A DNA stretch of 64,000 nucleotides. Origin: Megamerina dolium. Lineage: Eukaryota; Arthropoda; Insecta; Diptera; Megamerinidae. The translations under genes were made by a program, and so were the position numbers. Under the pieces are notes generated by a model. It saw only the letters and a program-made list of their open reading frames with translations, was not told the DNA's origin and made no database searches. Location: assembly GCA_963854835.1 (NCBI GenBank), contig OY978528.1:56564761-56628760 (forward strand), read 5' to 3'. Positions within the stretch are counted from its first letter, which is position 1; every line of letters starts with the position of its first letter. Of this stretch, positions 54,719 through 64,000 are shown in pieces.

Positions 54719-55219
54719 ACTAAGGCTGTGCGATGAATCGTTTAGTGAAACAACCTGAAAAATCAAAGGCAAGAGTAAGGCAACTGCTAATGAAAATTTG
54801 CCTGGTCAATTGCCTTCGTACATTCAAACTAAAGGAGCTGATTTCTTGGGTTGTATCGATAATACGAATTTGATGTCAAAGTTGCCTCTAACGGTTGCGC
54901 ACCGTAGTAGCAGCATCGATTAACCAAAATTTTCATTAACCAAGCATCTAATCGAATAAACATGATTTTGATTAATCAAAATAGGAATTTTTCTGAATCT
55001 GAATTTTGATTAATGAGAATAAAATAATTCAAAATATATATGTTAATTTTGCAAAGCTTTAACATTTTTATTTAATATGGAGATTTCAAATTTAAAGATA
55101 ACCTCAAACGAACAAATTATTGATTAATCGAATATTTTCGATTTTGAATAAGCTAAATGTTGATTGGTGGAATATTTATCAACAAGAATTTCAATTAAAC
55201 GATTTATAGCACGGTCCTA
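54719..55219. mobile_element. Probable inverted-repeat DNA element, about 500 bp
   Basis: Left end GGCTGTGCGATGAATCGTTT (54,724) and, inverted, right end ACCGTGCTATAAATCGTTTA (55,196-55,215) are imperfect terminal repeats continuing as AxTGAAA. Inside are several ATTAATC-type repeats, including the perfect 16-bp palindrome TTTTGATTAATCAAAA at 54,966-54,981. There is no transposase. The end sequence is reminiscent of hAT elements, but the target duplication is not clear. Confidence 0.55.
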
Positions 55220-57080
55220 AAGAAATACACATTTTCAGCCTTTTGTTGTTCTTATTTGTTTGTTACTTTTTTTTTACTGGTGGTTTGTTTGTTCTTGTTA
55301 AGTTTTCTCTAATATGAAAATTATACTTAATTTAATATATTAATTATTTTCTGGTGTAGCAAAATTTGATAACGAAAGAAAAAAAAACGTACGAAAAACT
55401 AAATTTTGCTTTTGTATTTTTGGGGTTTTCTCTGCTCACTTTAATTTTTAATATTTCATTTATTTCCGTATAAATCGAACAAACAAAAAATTAATAAATT
55501 ATTTTTTATGATTTAATCTTTTCACAGATTTTTTGTTGCAATCTACGGCCAAATACATACCTTTATTAATAGTTTAATTTAAAATATTCTTTTTCTCTTG
55601 AAACAAGATAAAAGTGTATTCAATGTTGCCAGCTTACTACTATTTGTTGTTACTTCTTATAATTAATTTGTGTGTTATTTTAATTTTATAATTATTTTTG
55701 TTCTCTTGTATTTAATTTTAATTTATTCTTCATTTCTTTGTTGTTGATTTATGTTTTTTTTTGTGCACAATTGTTGTTACTATTATGATTTTATAATTTG
55801 TAAACATATAAAAAAAAGTATTTACAAAACAAAAAACAACAAAAAAAAAACCAACGAAACAAAAAAGCGCACTGGTATAAAACATATTGAAATATAAATA
55901 TTAATAGGATGATGCCTACAAACTCGAAAATGTCGCGAATATTTTGAAATTTACGAAATTGATACCGTAAAAAAATTTCGAAAATTGTATGGAACAGACT
56001 CTTCGCGTGTGTGGCAAAATTTCAAAGCAAATTTAACATAAAAACAGCCTCAGCCTACTAGAAATACCTCAGAAAAATTACTCTTTAGACACTAGAGACT
56101 TCAAAAACTCAAAACTACAAATCATAACTTCACCTAAATGTTTTAAGCATTATTAATTCGTTGACGCCATTTTGATCAGCAAATTTATTTCTACTCCTTT
56201 TTGCGACATTTTGAATATCATTTGCTAATATTTATTACTTTAAAAATGAATGGCCGAATTGTGAAATTACTGATTCTTTCTGAGGTTGCAAAAAAATACG
56301 TCTACGCGTTTAAAAGAATACCGTCAAAATGTTAATCCAATTTATTCAATTGTTTATATAGTTCAATATAATTTATACCGCTGCTACAAAACACGACAGT
56401 ATTTTAAACGAATTTTTAAATTCTACGTATTTTACACTTTCAATTTATTTGTTTTGTTTTGATTTTAGTTATTTTTTTTATTTTACCTTTTTATCCCTTG
56501 AAGACTGGTAATCGCATACGGCGAGAACTTCAATGAAATTGATAAATGTAACTAAAAATAAGTTATTTTTAGAGATTGGAAAAATTTCGAAGTACTTTCG
56601 AATAAAGAGAAATAAATATTTTAAAATTGCATGTCAAAATATGATATTTAATTTATTTAACTCCGAAAACTACATGCTAGAGATTGTTTTCGTTGCGTTA
56701 GCAAATAGCAGTTTTTACGTTGTTGTTGTTCATGGTCGTCTATGCCAAATCGTTGCTAAATTTGTTGCCGGAGCTAATGTATGAAATGTAATTTTCTCGC
56801 CGATTTCAATGTGTTCGATTACCAGCCCTTACTTAACAGAAATAATTTGTTCCTGATTTTTTTTTTTTTTATTGCTGATACGACAAAAGAAAACAAAAAA
56901 TAATCAAAAATCAAAATGAAAATATCAAACTTGTAATTTAATGTAAATAAATTTTTTAATTTAGTATACATATAGAAATCGCCTCATAATTAATTATAAT
57001 ATTTATAAAGTTAAACAACAACAAAGCAAAATATATAAAAATTAACATTAAAACTGTCTTTCTTAATACAAATATACAAC
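55220..57080. other. Non-coding DNA inside the last vein intron
   Basis: No gene seen. A+T-rich, with poly-A and poly-T runs. The frame at 56,533-56,784 has no recognisable domain. Confidence 0.6.
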
Positions 57081-57082
57081 TA

Positions 57083-57156
57083 GGTGATTCACAAGGTGTC
57101 ATAAATGTATATCATGTTTTAAATTCTTCACATGTTATGACATTTTGTGAATCACC
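57083..57156. mobile_element. Tiny palindromic element (MITE-like), 74 bp
   Basis: GGTGATTCACAAGGTGTCAT at 57,083 is repeated in inverted form ending at 57,156, with 20 of 22 bases matching. The two arms make up most of the element, so it folds into a near-complete hairpin. Confidence 0.8.
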
Positions 57157-57181
57157 CATATGTACACTACATATATCCAGA

Positions 57182-57373
57182 AGGAGATTCAAAAGGTTAC
57201 GCAAAGTCATACATACAAATTTTAATTCGGACAAAAATGCTTTATGATCTGTCGTGAACACACATAAGGCTCACACTATTGTGCAGAATTGCATTATTTT
57301 GAAATTATTGTAAAATTTTATAACATTGTGACGATTTGATGATTTGTAATGATACCTTCCTTGTGAATCTCCT
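57182..57373. mobile_element. Related inverted-repeat element, 192 bp
   Basis: Left end AGGAGATTCAAAAGG (57,182-57,196) and, inverted, AGGAGATTCACAAGG (57,359-57,373) match at 14 of 15 bases. The end sequence is close to that of the 57,083 element (GGTGATTCACAAGG), suggesting one family. No coding capacity. Confidence 0.75.
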
Positions 57374-57712
57374 GATAAAAATTTTCAATTTTAAGTTATT
57401 ATTATATTATATTATTTTTTTTTTCGTATGATAATTTTTATATTTTAATAAATGCATATGTTTAAATGTTATCGTAGTGATTTTTATATATGTACACATA
57501 CACACATACACACACAAATCGTACCAAAAATATTTTAAATTAATAAATATTATGATTGTATATTACAAACGAAAAAAAATTAAAAATAAACAAAATTGAA
57601 TAAGCGAAAAAAATTTAATTTAATTTTAAATGTGTATATGCAAAGAATTATTTGTAATTTTTATTTTTATTTTATTATGATGAAAATTAAAAAAAAAAAG
57701 TTTCACAAAATA

Positions 57713-57895
57713 ATTAGGTGATTTGAAAGCCCTCATAAAGTCATATGTCATAATTTAAAGCTGTACACCCTCATAATGAGTTGCAACTGATTGTGTATGG
57801 CAAACAGAAACAACACCACTAAAAATTTTCTAAAAAATATCTAACATCATGACAATATGACAAATTATGAAACCTTATAAAAACCTTAAATTTAT
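57713..57895. mobile_element. Possible third, decayed member of the same inverted-repeat family
   Basis: AGGTGATTTGAAAGCCCTCA near 57,716 resembles the ends above and is likewise followed by ATAAAGTCAT. A convincing right end is not visible. Confidence 0.35.
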
Positions 57896-58368
57896 CATTA
57901 TAATTAATTATTATTATCATTTTGTAATAACTCTCATTGTCAGCACAAATTTGTATATTATAATTGTTTATATATTTACATACATATATTTAGATTTATA
58001 ATTTAATAATTAATACATTATATTTAATAATTTTTAAGTTCTTTTATTTAAAAAGTTTGACAAGCTAAATAATATAAAAACTCAAGAAATCGACAAAAAA
58101 ATAAAAATGAAGAAAGAAATCGAAAATGACTAAAAATAAATATCTGAGACTAAAAGTTAATTTGAAATAAAATTTGTTTTATTATTTATGAATTTTTTAG
58201 TTTATTATTATTTGCATATCTATAATTATTTTCTTTTAAAGGTAAGACTATAAACTTTACTTTGATTTTTCACCCCTTTTTTAGCAATCATCAACAAATT
58301 TAAGTTTAATAATAAATAAATAATTATAAAAAATTTAAGGCAGCGCTTCTCTATTATGTTATTTACAG

Positions 58369-58460
58369 ATTCCATATTCAGAACCGGCTATATTGCAGAT
58401 GATCCGAACGTCGATGGAGTTACCTCAAATATTACAACTGTTAACATAAAAATTGCATAA
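58369..58460 (+). CDS. vn: vein alternative last exon (long C-terminus)
   Basis: Acceptor TATGTTATTTACAG. Joined to the donor at 51,722 it completes a codon (A + AT gives Asn) and reads NSIFRTGYIADDPNVDGV then TSNITTVNIKIA, stop TAA 58,458-58,460. NIT is a possible N-glycosylation site. The intron is 6.6 kb. The tail replaces STYSNEQECG... of the read-through form and lacks cysteines. An AATAAA lies near 58,649 and another near 58,695, giving a plausible 3' end. Phase match, acceptor and downstream signals agree, but only transcript data can prove use. Confidence 0.7.
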
Positions 58461-59055
58461 TATAAAAAAATATTTATAAGTGATAATATTATTCACATAT
58501 AAGTCTGCTTGCTATATAATATTCAATTCACTGTATTGCATATGCTTTGAAAATGCTCATAAAATACTCACCCAAAGCATTTATTCTGAGAAGAATTAAA
58601 AAAAAAATATTGTAAACAAATATATATAGTACATATTATAATTATGAAAAATTCTGTTAAATAAATTTATTTTAAAAAAATGTTTTTTATTACAAAAATA
58701 AAAGACATTCACTTGGTGAATTTCTGCTATACAAAGTTAGCTTATTAATAAAAAATACAATGTTATTTCGTGCTTAAAATAAAAAGTGTATGATTTATTC
58801 CTGTAATTAACCTCAATGCTGGTAAAATATAATCTCTACAATAATTCTAACCAAAACATTAGTTACAATTAACATTACTTTTCTAAGTACGATACGAAAC
58901 GAATGATCGAAACATACACGTATGGAGTTAATTGTTGGAGCCTAAGGAGTAAGTAAGTGTGTTCGTCGAAGTGTTGGGGTGCCTTGGGAATTTATGATCA
59001 ATTAAATTTCTTTACCCATCTAACAATTATTTGCTTGTCTTCTTGTGAGTCTGTT
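58461..59055 (+). other. Probable 3' untranslated region and flank of the long vein form
   Basis: A+T-rich, with AATAAA near 58,649 and 58,695. No further coding frame seen. Exact end unknown. Confidence 0.45.
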
Positions 59056-59345
59056 TCACGTAATAAGCTCCAAACATAATTGCTCATTATGCCTTCGTCC
59101 ATCACTTTTTCCTTTGTCCAACGATGCTCTTGAAAATGCGGGTGTTAAATATCGAGTAAGGTTGTTGTCATCTATCAGTTTCCTTTTATTATGTCCAATA
59201 ATAATCCCTTCTTTTATTTTGGTCCCAGTCTTGGTTGAGTGCTTAAAGAAAATTTTGTATGAGGCCCAGTTTAATACGTGGCGGAGGAGGTAAAACGCAA
59301 TTTGGATCAATCAGTGCATTACCAGAAATATTTTGTATTCCTGGT
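59056..59345 (-). pseudogene. Fragment of a transposon-like repeat protein (unnamed insect family)
   Basis: On the minus strand, LPPPPRIKLGLIQNFL, a stop, then in another frame TKIKEGIIIGHNKRKLIDDN. These correspond, from memory of many uncharacterised insect proteins, to a recurrent pair LLPPLHIKLGLMKxFVKAL and KIKEGIFVGPQIRKLIxDxxF. The biochemical function of that family is unknown to me. A later part of the same family appears on the plus strand at 60,702-60,830. Degraded by at least one stop and frame change. Confidence 0.6.
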
Positions 59346-59759
59346 GAATAATAGTCTCGAGATGGCCATTTTTTAAATGTAATAATGCGCTCTACTACCC
59401 CCAGACAAAGAAATCAGAATAGTACTATTACGTGAAACTCTTCTGCGCCCTATTCAGGGCATTTATGTTTCTGCTGTGAATTCTTGGAGTTCCGAATACC
59501 CTTCGCCTATACGTAGCAACCCTTTATACAACAACAAATTGAGCAACTTCAACGCCAACTACATATACTTTATAAACAGCAGCACGTTGACGCTCCCCAA
59601 TTCCCAACAACTGTAGCAACTCAAGGCAAGGAAAGAACAACAGTAGAGCATAAAAAAGACAGAAGGAAAGCCCAGATATACCCAAAGCTACTCAAAAGCA
59701 AGCGAAGCTTGATAAATACTGATTCGATAATTCGTAACTGACAGAAATTCGATTCTCTT

Positions 59760-60250
59760 AATTCGAAGTTGAACAATGAAATCAAAATAAAAAAAAAAAA
59801 AATTCCAAAACCTCCAAATTTAAAGTCAAATACCTCTTTTACACAAAAATTGTATTTGAGACACCCCTTCCCACTCACTATATTCCGCAATACGCTGACT
59901 GTCAACAGTGTTGTCATGCAAAAACGTAATGTAGCAGAAAACCAACAAGGGATGTGTAGTCTACAAAAATGTACAGAATCTGAAATACCCACATTTAAGG
60001 AAAAGGAAAATTTTCAATAAATATCAACCACCAGCAAGAAGTCTCATTAAGACCGAGTACACTAACACAAAATCCAAATATAATCTTTACGCCCAAGCAT
60101 TGAAACATTCTACATAAGACATTAGTAAAAATACTAGAACCCTACCTATCAATATTGCTCCGGCAGGTTAATCAACAAATGACAGCTAGTGACTATTAAC
60201 TAGTGACTAAGAACTGTTTCTCTGCAACCCCATAAAAATCATTCTATAGA
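59760..60250 (+). pseudogene. Probable gag-like part of the jockey-clade relic
   Basis: Decayed DNA just upstream of the endonuclease segment. One frame near 59,895 reads CQQCCHAKT, stop, CSRKP, which may be what is left of a jockey-type CCHC zinc knuckle. The rest is not recognisable. Assigned mainly by its position before the endonuclease. Confidence 0.35.
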
Positions 60251-60480
60251 AAGCAAATGGGAAAGCATACACTCGAAATCAAAGACTTCCTTTAAACTCA
60301 CGAAATATATTTACTCTTAATATCTGAAACCCATTTCACCGACAAAATCCATTTTCATATGCCGAACAAAAACTATTACTTCACTCTGCACCTGGACCAT
60401 AAGGCTCACACTGGAACAGCTATATTGATACGCAACAATATAAAATACTCTAAGACCGCTCTAGCACAGAAGCAATAATG
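60251..60480 (+). pseudogene. Jockey-clade retrotransposon, endonuclease remnant
   Basis: Reads KANGKA, LEIKDFL, stop, THEIYLLLISETHFTDKIHF, HMPNKNYYFTLHLDHKAH and TGTAILIRNNIKY. This matches the N-terminal apurinic-type endonuclease of jockey-like LINEs (WNANGL...EL..FL...IDILLISETHFT...GTAILIR). The catalytic Glu of SETH is kept. The frame soon decays. A reverse-transcriptase end of the same type lies at 60,960-61,170 with about 3 kb of expected sequence missing between. Confidence 0.8.
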
Positions 60481-60701
60481 TTTCGAACTGTTCTCTGGCC
60501 ATTCTTCAGTTTTGGTTGAGTTTAATAACAACTATGCAAATCACCAAATGCCGTCTCCAGAACCGATAAATTGATTGGGATGGCTTTCGACATAATTTAT
60601 TCTTATCAATTAATCTAAAACTCTCACTTAAATCCGAAGAAGTTAATGCTATGGCTATTGAACACTTGAGTTTGTGAACTGTGGATCTTTCAGTAATTCA
60701 C

Positions 60702-60830
60702 TACTTGCACATCCATTTGATTCATTTTCCAGAATATTTAGATTCCGCTTGTAAAGAGCAAGGTGATCGTTTTCATCAGAATATTAAAATAATGGAATAC
60801 CTTTACCAGGGAATATGGGATTTACATTAG
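60702..60830 (+). pseudogene. Second fragment of the unnamed transposon-like family
   Basis: Frame YLHIHLIHFPEYLDSACKEQ then GDRFHQNIKIMEYLYQGIWD, stop. It follows the recurrent insect pattern KVHFLxSHLDxFPENLGxxSxEQGERFHQDIKxMExRYQGxWD. It lies between two jockey pieces and on the strand opposite to the other fragment at 59,056-59,345. Confidence 0.65.
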
Positions 60831-60959
60831 TTTACTTACATACCTTTGATGATGACAGTCCTGTCTTATTCGTTGACACTCTCCCGCACTTAGCTTCATC
60901 TAAAATTCCAAAGATGGCTAGACAAAATTACATATATAGAGCTGACAAACGTACACCGG

Positions 60960-61310
60960 CTCATAAATCACTTTTGTAATCAGCAATTTTAAGACCCATC
61001 TCGTCATTGGTATTCATCTATGGGGCACTGCAGCTACCACCAACGTTAAAATTCTGCAATGGCTTCAATCAAACACCTTATGGATAATTGTAAATGCATC
61101 TTACTAAGTCACAAACAACCATTCCAACGTGACGTCAAAATTTCGACAGTTTTTCTTGAAATAACAAAAGCATGCTGCATCGCACAATCTGCGACTCTCC
61201 AAGTCTATTTAAATCCACTAATATTGGATTTAACTGCTAACCCTATTACCTTCACCCTCCTGAAGAGAAAATCTCCTATACTAATGGCCTACAGTTAAGG
61301 AATGGTTGCA
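60960..61310 (+). pseudogene. Jockey-clade retrotransposon, reverse-transcriptase C-terminal remnant
   Basis: Reads LWGTAATTNVKILQWLQSNT then LWIIVNASY, stop, VTNNHSNVTSKFRQF. This fits the jockey C-terminal pattern YGxxLWGTAxxSNIxxLQRxQSKxLRxIxNAPWYVxNxxIHxDLxI. Frames change and stops are present. Dead copy. Confidence 0.75.
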
Positions 61311-61588
61311 CCGCTGCGTGTATTTCATATGAGACCGCAAATTCCAGGTTTAAAGTATATATCTATTACTAAATGATAAGTGCAATAGATAATTCAATTA
61401 AAAACAACAAAAAATGTTCGTTGTGCTTGATAAATCCCAAAATTTTTCAACGTTCGTAGAATTCGTTGGTGTTGCCGGTATGAGCAATTGGAATCTTCGG
61501 CTGTTGATTCATTGTTCGAAATATACCATTGATGTCGTGGATTACAGGCGTTGCGACTTTAGGCGTTCAAGCGTGAAAGATTATTTAG

Positions 61589-62269
61589 TGCAATTGTATG
61601 GATGCTGCTCCACAACCAAAGTCCGAAGAGCCTGAAAGTAGTTTCAGTCTGTGCAACAGAAAAAACAGACCGATGCAAGCATGTGGAGCAGCGAGAAAAT
61701 AGGAGTATTGTCACCAAACTGCTTTTGATAGTAGGAATAATGCACCACATGAAGGTAATTTTGTATTATTAATAATACATGAGTATTATTTAAAGTTCAA
61801 ACTTTTAGTAGAACCAGTTCTAGAGGCAGGTGAAGCTCCTTTGATGATGGCCGAGGATAAGGAAAAAGATATCCCCAGTGAGTGTTCCAGAATTCAATAG
61901 CCTCAGCTGCGAAAGTATATTTGATGAAATTAAAGTTTTGCAAAATCTTATGTAAGCCCAATCCGAAAGCAATTATTTAAAAACTTATTTTTTATCTGTG
62001 TTATCCATGTCTGAAATGGTGTAAAACATGATGGTTCTATGAAAAAATAGTTTGCTACCAAATTCAAAGAGGTTAACATTGTATATAATATAAAATTTAC
62101 ACGTTTGCAGGCATTATACAATCGAACAGAGCGTTGAATGGACCAACCGGAGATTAAATATTATCTTAGATTCTACATACTTGGACGCAATGAAGGAGTC
62201 CTATTGTGTCTTACAAATGTTATAGTAGATGATTTGAAAAGTTCCCAGCCACCTCTCTCAGGTACTTTT
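61589..62269 (+). pseudogene. Decayed multi-exon gene, possibly KANSL2/NSL2-like
   Basis: Three segments join through phase-matched introns. Segment 1 (to 61,754) reads CNCMDAAPQPKSEEPESSF, SLCNRKNRPMQACGAARK, stop TAG, EYCHQTAFDSRNNAPHE. A 54-bp intron follows (GTAATT...TTTTAG). Segment 2 (61,809-61,951) reads VEPVLEAGEAPLMMAEDKEK, DI, then one base too many, PVSVPEFNSLSCESIFDEIK, VLQNL. A 159-bp intron follows (GTAAGC...TTTGCAG). Segment 3 (from 62,111) reads MHYTIEQSVEWTNRRLNIIL, DSTYLDAMKESYCVL, a shift, TNVIVDDLKSSQPPLS. The C-x-NAAP-P...FC..H-like start resembles the zinc-binding region of KANSL2/NSL2, a subunit of the NSL histone-acetyltransferase complex, but identity is a guess. One stop and two frameshifts argue for a pseudogene with introns, hence a DNA-level duplicate, or for assembly errors. 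Confidence 0.5.
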
Positions 62270-62326
62270 CATTTACCAAAAATACATGTAAAACTTATTT
62301 CTTGATACTATATTAAAAAGGTACGA

Positions 62327-62530
62327 TTGTTAACTCCATCAACACAGTTCCCCTATGCAGCCACACTTCCGACAAACGAGAATTGGACGACCTTTCATAT
62401 GATTCAATTGCAAATCTGGCTGGCTACTTACATTGTGATTCAAGATGGAACCAATTCTTCGAATTCACTCATTTGGGTGAATCACACTCGCTTATTTGAC
62501 GAACTACATGCAAAGCAACAACAAAAATAA
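62327..62530 (+). other. Open frame after the decayed gene, unknown
   Basis: Frame of 67 codons with ordinary protein-like composition (LTPSTQFPYAATLPTNENWT ... ATYIVIQDGT ... HTRLFDELHAKQQQK) ending at TAA. It lies 57 bp after the last recognisable segment of the decayed gene and may be its last exon, but the intervening DNA lacks a good acceptor. I do not recognise it. Confidence 0.3.
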
Positions 62531-62550
62531 GCGACATCGACTATTTTAAC

Positions 62551-62568
62551 CGAGTTCAATTGAACTCG
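62551..62568. repeat. Perfect 18-bp palindrome
   Basis: CGAGTTCAATTGAACTCG equals its own reverse complement. Confidence 0.9.
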
Positions 62569-62573
62569 CTTAT

Positions 62574-62614
62574 ATTTTAATCGACCTGAGTTATAGTGTT
62601 GGAAAGTAAAAAAA
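62574..62614. repeat. 41-bp direct repeat, left copy
   Basis: Identical to 62,917-62,957 over 41 bases (starts ATTTTAATCGACCTGAG and ends with seven A). The copies lie 343 bp apart. Confidence 0.95.
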
Positions 62615-62916
62615 CAGCACTATTGTGAATAGACTACTGGTATGTGCTTGGGAAATTTCAACAACACGTCAAATTATTGTAAATGTAAACAAATAAAGCA
62701 AGTGCAAATAAAAATTTATTTTAAATAAACGAATATATTTACCACAGATTCCGCAGAATTGTTTCTTTTTTGTTTTTATTTCGTTTATAAATATCACGAA
62801 CAACCATATATACCACCAGCGTTGCTAAGTAACTAAAGGGAAATTATATTTAAGTAAAAGGGAATTTAAATGCGAGTTGGTGTTCTTTTGCAAATCGGTT
62901 ACAAAAGAATGCGGCT

Positions 62917-62957
62917 ATTTTAATCGACCTGAGTTATAGTGTTGGAAAGTAAAAAAA
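62917..62957. repeat. 41-bp direct repeat, right copy
   Basis: Exact copy of 62,574-62,614. Its last base is immediately followed by the first base of tandem-array repeat copy C. Confidence 0.95.

Positions 62958-64000
<1,043 letters not shown>

Overview
The window is A+T-rich eukaryotic DNA from a fly. The evidence is short GT-AG introns, dipteran-type mariner and jockey remnants, and exons of a neuregulin-like EGF-receptor ligand matching Drosophila vein. The sequence style (dispersed CAA/TTG runs, TA/TG microsatellites, abundant mariner relics) suits a brachyceran fly, perhaps a tephritid fruit fly; that last step is inference. Almost none of the long open frames are genes.

Layout. Positions 1-44,375 hold no coding exon I can support. 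They lie 5' of the first visible vein exon, which starts inside a codon, so at least part is intron and the rest may be intron or upstream flank. This stretch is littered with repeats: a LINE 3' fragment (2.0 kb), an almost complete Tc1-like element with TA duplications (4,997-6,636), two tRNA-derived SINE copies (22.8 and 31.9 kb), two copies of an interspersed repeat built on a ~150/298-bp tandem array (27.4-29.0 and 31.3-32.8 kb, the second split by a SINE), several mariner remnants, and small inverted-repeat elements.

From 44,376 to 58,460 the 3' half of vein lies on the plus strand. Two exons encode an Ig domain, then two exons encode one EGF domain split between its fourth and fifth cysteines. 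Two alternative C-termini follow: read-through to a stop at 51,782-51,784, or splicing from an internal donor at 51,723 to a last exon at 58,369-58,460. The introns carry an IS630/mariner-type transposase relic fused to a LINE relic, two abutting mariner relics ending in a (GA)n tract, and a group of small inverted-repeat elements.

From 58.5 to 64 kb there is a repeat-rich flank: opposite-strand fragments of an unnamed transposon-like protein family, a jockey-clade retrotransposon relic, a decayed multi-exon gene that may be KANSL2/NSL2-like, a 41-bp direct repeat, and a third copy of the tandem-array repeat running off the window end. I found no CRISPR, operon, rRNA or functional tRNA gene and no clearly new biological system. 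The most useful results are the vein alternative ends, the SINE family, the composite tandem repeat and the decayed gene.
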